DNA of 64,000 nt from contig NZ_QFFY01000007.1 in assembly GCF_003131205.1 (NCBI RefSeq), forward strand, positions 225,741-289,740, in the 5' to 3' direction. The stretch comes from Occallatibacter savannae. GTDB taxonomy: Bacteria > Acidobacteriota > Terriglobia > Terriglobales > Acidobacteriaceae. Positions 9,409 to 17,119 of the stretch are shown here, piece after piece; the stretch's first letter is position 1, and each line of letters starts with the position of its first letter. Both the position numbers and the translations under genes were made by a program. The notes beneath the pieces are model-generated. The model saw only the letters and a program-made list of their open reading frames with translations. It was not told where the DNA came from and ran no database searches.

Positions 9409-10857
9409 GTGCGTTCCCATCTCGCTCTTCTCGCGTTCGTCGTGTGCGTAGTCGCTTCATCGCAGACGCGCTTCCCTCCCGACGTCGCTCCCTTCGTCTC
9501 GGTCGACGCGCGCACTGTCGTTCTCAACCACGTCCGTGTCATTGACGGCACCGGCGCCGCTCCCAAAGAGGACCAGACCGTCCTCATCGCCGACGGAAAG
9601 ATCCAGTCCGTCAGCCCCGCATCTTCCACGCAGGCACCCTCCGGCGCTCAGGTTCTCGATCGCACCGGCTACTCCGTAATCCCGGGGCTCGTCGGCATGC
9701 ACGATCACCTCTACTACACCGGCTCTGCGGCGCTTCAGTTCCGTAATGGACGAATCGAGGAACCAGGATTTCTTGCGGCGGAACTTCCATACACGGCTCC
9801 GCGCCTCTACCTCGCCGCCGGAGTCACCACCATGCGCACCACCGGCAGCGTGGAACCCTACACCGATCTCAAAATCAAACATCGCATCGACGCTGGTCTC
9901 ATGCCGGGCCCGGCACTCGACACGAGCGCTCCCTACCTTGAAGGCCCGCACACCCGCTTCGCGCAGATGCACGAGCTCACTGGCCCTGAAGACGCCAGAC
10001 ATCTCGTCGACTACTGGGCCTCCGCCGGCATGACATCGTTCAAGGCCTACATGAACATCACGCGCGACGAACTCGGCGCCGCCATTCAGCAGGCCCACAC
10101 ACACAGGATGAAACTCACCGGCCACCTCTGCTCCGTCACGTGGCCCGAAGCCATCGCTCTCGGCATCGACGACCTCGAACACGGCCCAGTCTTTGCCGAT
10201 ACCGAATTCGTCTCCGGCAAGAAAGCCGATGAGTGCCCCAATGGCGGCGCGGCAAGCTGGTCCACACTCGCCATTGACAGCCCGCAGATCAAAGCCCTCA
10301 TCGACAACCTGGTCTCGCACCACGTCGCCGTAACGTCCACTCTGCCCGTCTTTGAAGCCTCGGTGCCACTGCGGCCGCAGCTCCAGCCTCGCGTTCTCCA
10401 ATCCATGTCCACAGAATCTGCCCAGAGCTACCTCACAGAACGCGCGCAGATCCCGACCACCTCACCCATGGCCTCACTGTTGCGCAAGGAAATGGACTTT
10501 GAGCTCGCATTTGCAAAAGCCGGCGGCATGCTCCTCGCCGGTCCCGATCCCACCGGCAACGGCGGCGTCCTTCCCGGTTTCGGCGATCAGCGCGAAATCG
10601 AACTCCTCGTCGAAGCTGGATTCACTCCGCTCCAAGCCATCCACATCGCCACAGAAAACGGAGCCGTCTACCTCGGTCGCCAGGACCGCATCGGCACCAT
10701 CGCTCCCGGCAAACAAGCCGACCTCGTCCTGATCAAGGGCGATCCCTCGACGAAGATCGAAGACATCGAGAACGTCGAAACCATCTTTAAAGCCGGCATC
10801 GGCTACGACTCGCAAAAACTCATCGACTCCGTCAAAGGCCAGGTCGGCATCCGCTGA
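9409..10857 (+). CDS. Exported metal-dependent amidohydrolase
   Basis: Amidohydrolase-superfamily enzyme, imidazolonepropionase/dipeptidase-like, with a signal peptide (MRSHLALLAFVVCVVAS) from a GTG start at 9409. The N-terminal beta sandwich includes VLNHVRVIDGTG. The metal site shows GMHDHLYY (HxH), a Lys in FKAYMN that could be carboxylated, His in LTGHLCS, His in DLEHG and Asp in LLAGPDPTGNGG. The C-terminal APGKQADLVLIKGDP stretch is typical. The substrate cannot be told from sequence; exported members of this group cleave dipeptides or cyclic amides. It ends 2 bp before the next gene, suggesting a two-gene operon. Confidence 0.85.
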   Translation: MRSHLALLAFVVCVVASSQTRFPPDVAPFVSVDARTVVLNHVRVIDGTGAAPKEDQTVLIADGKIQSVSPASSTQAPSGAQVLDRTGYSVIPGLVGMHDHLYYTGSAALQFRNGRIEEPGFLAAELPYTAPRLYLAAGVTTMRTTGSVEPYTDLKIKHRIDAGLMPGPALDTSAPYLEGPHTRFAQMHELTGPEDARHLVDYWASAGMTSFKAYMNITRDELGAAIQQAHTHRMKLTGHLCSVTWPEAIALGIDDLEHGPVFADTEFVSGKKADECPNGGAASWSTLAIDSPQIKALIDNLVSHHVAVTSTLPVFEASVPLRPQLQPRVLQSMSTESAQSYLTERAQIPTTSPMASLLRKEMDFELAFAKAGGMLLAGPDPTGNGGVLPGFGDQREIELLVEAGFTPLQAIHIATENGAVYLGRQDRIGTIAPGKQADLVLIKGDPSTKIEDIENVETIFKAGIGYDSQKLIDSVKGQVGIR

Positions 10858-10859
10858 GC

Positions 10860-11411
10860 ATGAGACGCTTCATCCTTACCGGCGCACCCGGCTCCGGCAA
10901 AACCGCCATCCTGCGCCAGCTTGAGCTCGAGGGCTTCAGCGTCGTCGAAGAAGCTGCAACCGACATCATCGCGGCCTCTCAGAACCTCGGAATCCCCGAG
11001 CCCTGGAGAAGCGCATCCTTCATCGACGACATCGTCCAACTCCAGCGCGCTCGCCAGCTCCGCGCCTCGCAGCAGTCAGACCAAATCCAGTTTCACGACC
11101 GCTCCGTCATCTGCACCGCCGCCCTCGCAAACTTCCTTGGCTACGGCATCTCACCCACGCTCAGCGCCGAACTGGAACTAATCAGACGCGAAACAATCTT
11201 CGAGAGGCAAGTCTTCTTCATCCGCAACCTCGGCTTCATCACCAACACTGAAGCCCGCCGCATCACCTTCGAAGAAACCCTACGCTTCGAAAAGGTCCAC
11301 GAACAAATCTACCGCGCCCACGGCTTCGAACTCGTCTATGTCGATAAGGCTCCGCTGCAGGATCGAGTGGCGAAAGTTAGATCATTCATCACGACTTACA
11401 ATTCGCCATGA
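10860..11411 (+). CDS. Small P-loop ATPase/kinase-like protein (AAA_28 type)
   Basis: P-loop protein with Walker A GAPGSGKTAI at residues 8-17, a conserved VVEEAATDII stretch and FHDRSVICTAALA, which suits the family of small ATPases related to NadR-type ribosylnicotinamide kinases. The reaction is unknown; phosphoryl transfer to a small metabolite is an inference. 183 residues, no membrane segment. Its ATG follows the amidohydrolase stop by 2 bp, so it is probably co-transcribed. The 3' side meets the convergent truB with a heptamer repeat array between them. Confidence 0.8.
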   Translation: MRRFILTGAPGSGKTAILRQLELEGFSVVEEAATDIIAASQNLGIPEPWRSASFIDDIVQLQRARQLRASQQSDQIQFHDRSVICTAALANFLGYGISPTLSAELELIRRETIFERQVFFIRNLGFITNTEARRITFEETLRFEKVHEQIYRAHGFELVYVDKAPLQDRVAKVRSFITTYNSP

Positions 11412-11436
11412 ATGCGATCCAAGCTACCCCGCTTTT

Positions 11437-11471
11437 CTGATCACTGAAAACTGATCACTGACGACTGCCTT
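11437..11471. repeat. Degenerate heptamer tandem array between the ATPase gene and truB
   Basis: Five consecutive 7-bp units in register: CTGATCA, CTGAAAA, CTGATCA, CTGACGA, CTGCCTT. The array ends exactly where the truB stop codon (minus strand, 11472-11474) begins. It belongs to the same class as the arrays at 14033, 57339, 58488, 60621 and 62142. Confidence 0.7.
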
Positions 11472-12350
11472 TTACCCCATGACCACCACCGGCTGAAACA
11501 GCGTTCCCGCCACCCTCTTCGCGATTCCCACCAGCTCGCGCTGTCCTGCAAACACCTTCACCATCGGCGCCTGCGAGAACTCCGGCAAATTGGCCTGCGC
11601 CCCATTCCGCAACTGCCCCAGCACATAATCATCGCCTGAAACCGACGGCATCTCTGTCAGAAAACTCCGCGGATGGATGCAACTCAATTCCAACGCATCA
11701 GAATTTCCAGCAAACGCTTCCAACTCGCCCAGCGTTAGCGCATTCTCGAGCGTAAACACTCCCGCTCTCGTTCTCCGCAAGCTGCCTAAATGCGCTCCGC
11801 ACCCCAGATCCTGCCCCAGCTCATGCGCCACCGACCGCACGTATCCGCCCGCGCTAATGCTCATTGCAAACGCAGCTTCTTCACCCTTCACTGCCGTGAT
11901 CTCAAACGAACGTATCGTGATCTTCGCCGTCTTCAGCTCAACCGGCTTCCCCGCTCGCGCCAGCTTGTACGCCGGAGTCCCCGCGATCTTCTTCGCAGAA
12001 AAGACCGGCGGCATCTGTTCCATTTCGCCCTTGAATCGACCCGCCGCCGCCCGCACCTGCTCCAGTGTCAACACAGGATGCGTCTCCACGCCGACACGCT
12101 CCCCGTCCGCATCGTACGTGTCCGTCGCCACGCCAAACCGAATCGTCCCCGTGTAGCGCTTCTCCGCCGCGGAGAAGTACTGCGCCAGACGCGTGAACTT
12201 CCCCATCAGCAACGGCAGCACTCCCGTCGCCATCGGATCCAGCGTCCCAAGATGTCCGATTGATTTTTCGCCTGTGATCTTGCGCAGCCGGCTCACCACA
12301 TCGTGGCTCGTCATCCCGCCCGGCTTATCGATAACCAGCAGTCCGTTCAC
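11472..12350 (-). CDS. truB: tRNA pseudouridine(55) synthase
   Basis: Cytoplasmic enzyme converting U55 of the tRNA T-loop to pseudouridine. It begins MNGLLVIDKPGGMTSHDVV, carries the catalytic Asp in GHLGTLDPMATGVLP near residue 38 and KRYTGTIRFG, and has QMPPVFSAKKIAGTPAYKLAR and SAGGYVRSVAHELG in the expected order. The C-terminal part (about 245-292) resembles a short PUA-like end. 292 residues is normal. It lies 45 bp downstream of folE on the same strand and may be read through from the pterin genes. Confidence 0.96.
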   Translation of the reverse strand: MNGLLVIDKPGGMTSHDVVSRLRKITGEKSIGHLGTLDPMATGVLPLLMGKFTRLAQYFSAAEKRYTGTIRFGVATDTYDADGERVGVETHPVLTLEQVRAAAGRFKGEMEQMPPVFSAKKIAGTPAYKLARAGKPVELKTAKITIRSFEITAVKGEEAAFAMSISAGGYVRSVAHELGQDLGCGAHLGSLRRTRAGVFTLENALTLGELEAFAGNSDALELSCIHPRSFLTEMPSVSGDDYVLGQLRNGAQANLPEFSQAPMVKVFAGQRELVGIAKRVAGTLFQPVVVMG

Positions 12351-12395
12351 TCAAACTACTTTAGACGAACCGACTGCCGGCTAATTCATACCCGC

Positions 12396-13034
12396 TCACA
12401 GCCCCGCGTTGCCGTTGTTCGCTCCCCGCACCAGCGACAGGAACTCCGACCGTGTCTCTTTCTTCTGGAAGCATCCCACCATCGCCGATGTCACCGTCGA
12501 CGAATGTTGCTTCTCAATCCCCCGCATCATCATGCAGAGGTGCCGCGCCTCAATCACCACGCCCACTCCCTGAGGATTGATCGCCTCCTGGATCGTATCC
12601 GCGATCTGCCGCGTCAGCCGCTCCTGCACTTGCAGCCTTCGCGCAAACACCTCCACCAGCCGCGGAATCTTGCTCAGCCCGATCACCTTCCCATTCGGGA
12701 TGTAGGCAACATGCACCTTGCCGATGAACGGCAGCATGTGGTGCTCGCACAGCGAAAACATCTCGATATCTTTCACGATCACCATCTCGTCGTAATCGAC
12801 ATCGAACAAGGCCCCGCGCAAAATCTTCGCCGGATCCTCCTGGTACCCCTTCGTCAGGAACGCCATCGACTTCTCGACCCGCTCCGGAGTCCGCACCAGT
12901 CCGTCGCGTTTCGGATCCTCTCCCAGCCGCGTCAAAATCTCCCGATACATCTCCTCGGTCGTGAACTTTCTCAGACCCTCTTCAATCTCCAACACACCGC
13001 GAACCGGCTTGTTCATTGCAACTGGCTGCGCCAT
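12396..13034 (-). CDS. folE: GTP cyclohydrolase I
   Basis: Converts GTP to 7,8-dihydroneopterin triphosphate, the entry to folate, pterin and queuosine/deazapurine synthesis. Zinc and active-site landmarks: FSLCEHHMLPFIGKVHVAYIP near residue 94 (Cys and His ligands), GLSKIPRLVEVFARRLQVQERLT, the second Cys in ARHLCMMMRG, and STVTSAMVGCF. 212 residues matches type IA enzymes. It follows two tandem 6-PTPS-family genes on the same strand (gap about 50 bp), so one transcript could make dihydroneopterin triphosphate and process it. Confidence 0.96.
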   Translation of the reverse strand: MAQPVAMNKPVRGVLEIEEGLRKFTTEEMYREILTRLGEDPKRDGLVRTPERVEKSMAFLTKGYQEDPAKILRGALFDVDYDEMVIVKDIEMFSLCEHHMLPFIGKVHVAYIPNGKVIGLSKIPRLVEVFARRLQVQERLTRQIADTIQEAINPQGVGVVIEARHLCMMMRGIEKQHSSTVTSAMVGCFQKKETRSEFLSLVRGANNGNAGL

Positions 13035-13084
13035 TGTCTTCGTCCTTTCGCCCGGGGAAGTCAGGCGTCACTCGTTCACCGCTG

Positions 13085-13486
13085 CTATCCACGAAACTCA
13101 AAGAAATTGTTCTCGGTCTCTTCCACGCGCACATACTCCAGCTTCCCTGCTGGCAGCGCCTGTTTCAGAACGTCAAAAACTACTTTAGTAAGATTCTCGG
13201 TCGTGGGCACCTGATTCACAAAGAGCGCATCGCAGTTCAAGTTGGTGTGATCAAAGCGGGCCAGCACGTGTTCCTGCACGGTCTCATCCAGCGTCGCCAT
13301 GTTCACCACCATCCCGGTCTCCCGGTCCACCTCTCCGCCCACCAGAACCTCAATCACATAGTTGTGCCCGTGGGGGTTGTTGCACTTCCCATACGTCGCC
13401 CGATTCTCAGCATCCGACAGCGACTCCGAATGCAACCGATGGCTCGCGCTCAACATGTACCGTCGGCCGAAGTACGCCTTCGCCAT
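13085..13486 (-). CDS. 6-carboxytetrahydropterin/6-pyruvoyltetrahydropterin synthase family protein, copy 2 (QueD-like Cys-His spacing)
   Basis: Zinc enzyme acting on dihydroneopterin triphosphate. The ATG at 13486 (MAKAYFGRRYMLSASH) is chosen because its A lies within the stop of the upstream paralogue (TGATG overlap), a classic coupled start; the longer in-frame extension to 13594 overlaps that gene. It has the first zinc His in SASHRL, YGKCNNPHGHNY with 4 residues from Cys to the first His as in QueD, catalytic Asp-His in RFDHTNLN, PTTENL and VRVEETENNFFEFRG. 133 residues. The neighbouring copy has the longer Cys-His spacing, so the two may not catalyse the same step. Confidence 0.88.
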   Translation of the reverse strand: MAKAYFGRRYMLSASHRLHSESLSDAENRATYGKCNNPHGHNYVIEVLVGGEVDRETGMVVNMATLDETVQEHVLARFDHTNLNCDALFVNQVPTTENLTKVVFDVLKQALPAGKLEYVRVEETENNFFEFRG

Positions 13487-13911
13487 CACTGCTCTCCCCG
13501 GTACTCGGCGAAAATCTCCGGCGTCTCGTAAACCCGTACCCGGCTCAAGCGCGCTCCACCCGCTTTGCTCACGGCCGGCTCCAGCCTGTTCCATGCCGCA
13601 ATCGCGATGTTCTCAGTAGTCGGAATCAGCTTCTTCTCCGCGAACTCCGGCACCTCCAGATTCAAGTGCCGGTGATCGAAATCCGCCAGCACCTCATCCT
13701 CGATCACATCCTTCAGCCACTTCAAATCCACCACAAACCCCGTCACCGGATCGGCCTCACCCGACACCGTCACCTCGAGCGTGTAGTTGTGCCCGTGCCC
13801 ATTCCGCCGCGCACACCGGCCAAAAACTTCCTCGTTCTTCTCCTCCGACCACGCCTCGTTCCGGTAATAATGCGAAGCCGAAAACGTGGCCCTCCGCGTC
13901 AGTTCGATCAT
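13486..13911 (-). CDS. 6-pyruvoyltetrahydropterin synthase family protein, copy 1 (PTPS-like spacing)
   Basis: First gene of the pterin block. ATG at 13911, 141 residues. Zinc ligands lie in TFSASHYY and NGHGHNYTLEV. The candidate catalytic Cys is in GRCARRNGHGH, 6 residues before the first His, the spacing seen in eukaryotic-type 6-pyruvoyltetrahydropterin synthases. DFDHRHLNLEVPEF, IPTTENIA and VRVYETPEIFAEYRGE follow. It could make 6-pyruvoyl- or 6-carboxy-tetrahydropterin; no queC, queE or queF is in the window to decide. It overlaps the next paralogue by one base. An inverted repeat lies about 80 bp upstream. Confidence 0.88.
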   Translation of the reverse strand: MIELTRRATFSASHYYRNEAWSEEKNEEVFGRCARRNGHGHNYTLEVTVSGEADPVTGFVVDLKWLKDVIEDEVLADFDHRHLNLEVPEFAEKKLIPTTENIAIAAWNRLEPAVSKAGGARLSRVRVYETPEIFAEYRGEQ

Positions 13912-13989
13912 CCCACCCTCATTCTCTTAGATGCCCTCACAAATGCACTCAACCGCTCGTCATCGCAATAATCAGCTTTAACCCATCGC

Positions 13990-14012
13990 TGTATTCGATT
14001 CCACTGAATACA
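13990..14012. promoter_or_regulatory. Inverted repeat upstream of the pterin operon, possible operator
   Basis: Perfect 7-bp arms TGTATTC and GAATACA separated by 9 bp (GATTCCACT). It lies 79 bp upstream of the first pterin gene (minus strand start 13911) and just below the glycosyltransferase stop, inside the only non-coding stretch available for that operon's promoter. No T-run follows on the minus strand, so it is not a terminator for the glycosyltransferase gene. The cognate regulator is unknown. Confidence 0.35.
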
Positions 14013-14032
14013 CTTATGATTCAACATCGCTC

Positions 14033-14060
14033 TGTGTCCCTAGTCCCTAATCCCTGCTCC
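14033..14060. repeat. Heptamer tandem array overlapping the 3' end of the glycosyltransferase gene
   Basis: Four 7-bp units TGTGTCC, CTAGTCC, CTAATCC, CTGCTCC. The minus-strand glycosyltransferase stop codon (14040-14042) and its last codons, encoding GAGIRD, lie inside the array, so the repeat supplies the protein's C-terminal end. Confidence 0.65.
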
Positions 14061-15227
14061 TCCATAGGTGCGCCCCTTCCATTCCACCTGCCGAATCACC
14101 TTGTTCTTGAACCAGCTTCGATACAGCAGCCCGATAAATAACGGCAGTCCCAGGGGCGAAATCGCGCAGTCCACGAACGGGAAGTTCGACTTCGCGACCC
14201 GCACATAGAACCGGAACATCGTTCTCAACCACAACAGGCCTAGCACCCAACCGGCTCCCAGCCACTCCAACCCCTTTGGGCTGAACCGCGCGCCCCACAG
14301 ATGAATGGCCAGCCAGGGCAGCCCGAACAGCAGCACCAGGTCCAGCATCTTCCACAGCGCCGTTGCCATGGCATTGTTAAACAACAGCGCGAGGTTCTTC
14401 GTCCAACCCTCAATCATCGCGCTTGTTGTCCGATACATCCGTGTACTCAGGGCGTCCGGTGCATACCGAAACCGCAGCCCCACCCGCCGCCGTTTCGCCA
14501 TGAAAGCCAGCTCCACATCCTCCAGCACGCGGTCCTTCACGCTTGGATGTCCGCCCAGCTTCCTGTACGCCTCGCGCTCCACCAGCAGAAACTGCCCGTT
14601 CGCCGCCGCCACCCTCTGATTCGGGTCCGACACCTTCGCCGGCGGATACGCCAGCGCTAGCTCCGAAAACACCAGCGGCATCAGCGCCCGTTGCCACAAC
14701 CCCGAAACCAGCTGCCGCGGCGAGTAGCTCAGCATCCCCACCTTGTGCCGCGCCGCCTCGTGCATTGCACGGTGCAGATCGCCCGGCTCATGAACCGTGT
14801 CCGCATCCGTAAACAGAATCCACTTGCCCCGAGCCTTGCGCGCCGCCGTCCAGATCGCGTTGTTCTTCCCCGTCCAGCTCTTCTCCAGCTTCGCGGCCTG
14901 TATCACCGTCACGCCCGCGAAGCCGCGCGCAATCTCCGCCGTTCTGTCGGTCGAGTAATCGTCAACGACGATCAGCTCCCAATCCCGCCCCAGTTCGAAC
15001 ACGCTCTCCGACTGCGCCACCAGCGACCGCAGGCACTCGCCGATGCTCTGCTCCTCATTCCGCGCCGGCACAATCACCGTCAGCTCGATCAGCTTCTCCG
15101 GCTCCGGCTGGTCGTACACCGTCCCTGCACGCGCAGGAACGGCCAGCGGCTCACCCGGCTCGTCCGACAACCCCAGCACCGGTTTATATGTCTTTGCCCC
15201 GCTCGCATCAGGCGTGTCCGCCGTCAC
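14040..15227 (-). CDS. Glycosyltransferase family 2, membrane-anchored
   Basis: GT-A fold transferase that probably adds a sugar to a lipid-type acceptor at the inner membrane. An N-terminal tail of about 45 residues precedes VIVPARNEEQSIGECLRSL. The nucleotide-sugar Asp is in VVDDYSTDRT, the DxD metal motif in LFTDADTVH, and acceptor/catalytic elements in AANGQFLLVEREAY and RVLEDVELAF. Two to three hydrophobic segments (LDLVLLFGLPWLAIHLW, LEWLGAGWVLGLLWL) fill the C-terminal third. The pattern resembles HpnB/CrtQ-like transferases acting on hopanoid or carotenoid-type lipids, but the acceptor is not established. GTG start at 15227. The last codons and stop lie in a heptamer repeat. Confidence 0.82.
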   Translation of the reverse strand: MTADTPDASGAKTYKPVLGLSDEPGEPLAVPARAGTVYDQPEPEKLIELTVIVPARNEEQSIGECLRSLVAQSESVFELGRDWELIVVDDYSTDRTAEIARGFAGVTVIQAAKLEKSWTGKNNAIWTAARKARGKWILFTDADTVHEPGDLHRAMHEAARHKVGMLSYSPRQLVSGLWQRALMPLVFSELALAYPPAKVSDPNQRVAAANGQFLLVEREAYRKLGGHPSVKDRVLEDVELAFMAKRRRVGLRFRYAPDALSTRMYRTTSAMIEGWTKNLALLFNNAMATALWKMLDLVLLFGLPWLAIHLWGARFSPKGLEWLGAGWVLGLLWLRTMFRFYVRVAKSNFPFVDCAISPLGLPLFIGLLYRSWFKNKVIRQVEWKGRTYGGAGIRD

Positions 15228-15274
15228 TTAACCCAGCCTTCCTTTCCGTCCCTACCGCTCCGTATTATAGAGAC

Positions 15275-15766
15275 GTGCGGTTTCCTCGTTTGATCACGCT
15301 GGGCTTTCTGCTCGCGCTCGTCTGCGCCACTGCCTGCGATCGCGGCGCCGCTCCCGTCAACGCTGACCGCGTCGCCCCCGACTTCACCGTCAGCGACGGC
15401 GAAAACACCATCAAATTGGCCAATTATCGCGGCAAAGTTGTCCTGCTTAATCTCTGGTGGTCCCAGTGCCCCCCCTGCATCCAGGAAACGCCGGACCTGA
15501 TCCAGCTCCACCACGACCGCCCCGACATCGCCATCCTCGCCGTCAGCATTGACGAAGACCCGGGCTCCTACCGCCGCTTTCTCACCCGCTTCCACGTAGA
15601 TCTGAATACCGTCCGCGATCCTGACCAGAAGGTGGCCAAGCTCTACGGCACAGATGGATGGCCGGAAACCTACATCATCGATCGCAAAGGCTACATCCGC
15701 CGCAAGATCGTCGGCGATCCCGGCTGGTCCAACCCCGAAATCCGCACCTACCTCAACAGTCTCTAG
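15275..15766 (+). CDS. TlpA/ResA-like thioredoxin-fold protein, probable lipoprotein
   Basis: Membrane-tethered periplasmic thiol-disulfide protein. GTG at 15275 gives a typical exported N-terminus (RFPRLITLGFLLALVCATAC), with a Cys in a weak lipobox; the upstream in-frame extension to 15188 overlaps the divergent glycosyltransferase start and lacks family sequence. AlkC/TSA-redoxin fold: APDFTVSDGENTIKL, KVVLLNLWWSQCPPCIQETP with the CPPC active site near residue 71, then GWPETYIIDRKG with the cis-Pro. About 163 residues. Likely a reductant for cytochrome c maturation or other Cys proteins. That would suit the neighbouring multiheme cytochromes, although it is on the opposite strand from them. 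Confidence 0.87.
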   Translation: MRFPRLITLGFLLALVCATACDRGAAPVNADRVAPDFTVSDGENTIKLANYRGKVVLLNLWWSQCPPCIQETPDLIQLHHDRPDIAILAVSIDEDPGSYRRFLTRFHVDLNTVRDPDQKVAKLYGTDGWPETYIIDRKGYIRRKIVGDPGWSNPEIRTYLNSL

Positions 15767-15823
15767 CGGCCGGAAGACGTTCAACGGCTTTCTTGTGATT
15801 CGGAGAGAACCCTGCTCTGCGCT

Positions 15824-17119
15824 CTACGAGTTCGCTTTGAGAACGCGTTTCAGCATCGCTTCCAGCCCCGATTTCGCATCGGCATATTCGCTCGACGAAA
15901 TCTTGCCTGAAACCTTGTCCTGCTCGAGCGAAAACAGCTCCTCTTTCAGCGACTCGATCAGAACGCCCTGCCCCCCACTTGGCCCTCCTCCCGCGGCAGT
16001 GCGCTGCTGCGGAACGGCAGCACGCGGAAGCTCGTCAATCGTTGCCGAAGCCCGAACCGCAGGCTCACTCGCAACCGGGCCCGCCATCGCGCTTCGCCTG
16101 CGAACCACAAAAAAAGCCACTCCCGCCAGCACAACTGCAAGCCCCCCCAGGAGCCAGGTCTTCGACCCCGACAGCGGATCCGGCGAACCGATCGGTTCTC
16201 CGATCCCACCGCCCGGCTTCCCTAACGGCCCAGAACTCGGCTTCTGCGTCGGCGCAGCGCCCTGGTCCTGCGGCATCTGTCCCTGACCCGATACATTGAA
16301 CGCGATCACGTCCCCCGGATGCACGCCTTTCACCACGTGCGTCTCCACGCGCGGATCTTCCTGGGTCGCTCGAAACGGCGCGCCATCTTTCGCCGAGAAC
16401 TCAATCCCTTTCGCCGTATAGACAACAAAGTTATCCGCCGGCATCAGAGGTCGAATCGCAAACGTATGCTTCCCGTCATACGCAAACCGGTACTGCACCT
16501 CGAACAAAGTCTCTTTCTCGCCTTGATCCGGCTGAATCGGCACGTTGAACGCGTAGTGGCCCTTCTGCGGCAAAGGCGCAAGATGCGTCCTCGTACCCAG
16601 CCCTCCCGGACGCGTCGCTGCAGCCTCCTCCAGCACCGCTCCCTCCGGCAGCACAATCTCGAACCCGTTCTGGCTGAACTGCGTGCGTGGCGGCGAACTG
16701 CTGTTCCTGACGAGGTATCGCTCTCTCACATTCAGCGTGCTACCCGTCGCCTCAATCAGCATCATGTCGGCGTCGATTCCCACTCCATCCACCTTCGCCG
16801 CGACGTCATAAACCGTTATGTTTGCTGGAGTGCTGTCCTGCGGAGCCGCGATGAAGTACGTTCCCCCCTGGTGATCCACACGAATGAGAAAGGCGCCCGC
16901 ACCCGGCGTTTGCAGCGTGTACTTCCCATCCTTGTCCGTGACCGCTGTCGCCGCATCCGCCATTCCCGCGCTCACGTCCACCAGAACCACTTTGTCTCCG
17001 GCAGACGGCTTGTCGGTAGTCTTGTTCGTAACCGTGCCGCTCACTGCCGCGCTGTGCGCCACTGCCGATGCAGCCGCAACGGCTCCAGATACAATCAGCA
17101 GGCGTACTCCCTTACTCAT
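15824..17119 (-). CDS. Exported carboxypeptidase-regulatory-like (Ig-like) protein with C-terminal membrane anchor
   Basis: Last gene of the multiheme operon. Signal peptide (LLIVSGAVAAASAVAHS), then a carboxypeptidase regulatory-like/CNA-B-like beta domain at about 25-105 (VSGTVTNKTTDKPSAG). A second beta-rich region to about 270 follows, then a Pro/Gly-rich linker, one membrane helix near 318-338 (WLLGGLAVVLAGVAFFVV) followed by RRR, and a cytoplasmic tail of about 90 residues that ends in a probable helical hairpin (VLIESLKEELFSLEQDKVSG). No catalytic motif is seen. The layout resembles scaffold proteins that hold a periplasmic partner at the inner membrane. Its ATG overlaps the stop of the upstream oxidoreductase by 4 bp, so it belongs to the same functional unit. 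Confidence 0.78.
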   Translation of the reverse strand: MSKGVRLLIVSGAVAAASAVAHSAAVSGTVTNKTTDKPSAGDKVVLVDVSAGMADAATAVTDKDGKYTLQTPGAGAFLIRVDHQGGTYFIAAPQDSTPANITVYDVAAKVDGVGIDADMMLIEATGSTLNVRERYLVRNSSSPPRTQFSQNGFEIVLPEGAVLEEAAATRPGGLGTRTHLAPLPQKGHYAFNVPIQPDQGEKETLFEVQYRFAYDGKHTFAIRPLMPADNFVVYTAKGIEFSAKDGAPFRATQEDPRVETHVVKGVHPGDVIAFNVSGQGQMPQDQGAAPTQKPSSGPLGKPGGGIGEPIGSPDPLSGSKTWLLGGLAVVLAGVAFFVVRRRSAMAGPVASEPAVRASATIDELPRAAVPQQRTAAGGGPSGGQGVLIESLKEELFSLEQDKVSGKISSSEYADAKSGLEAMLKRVLKANS

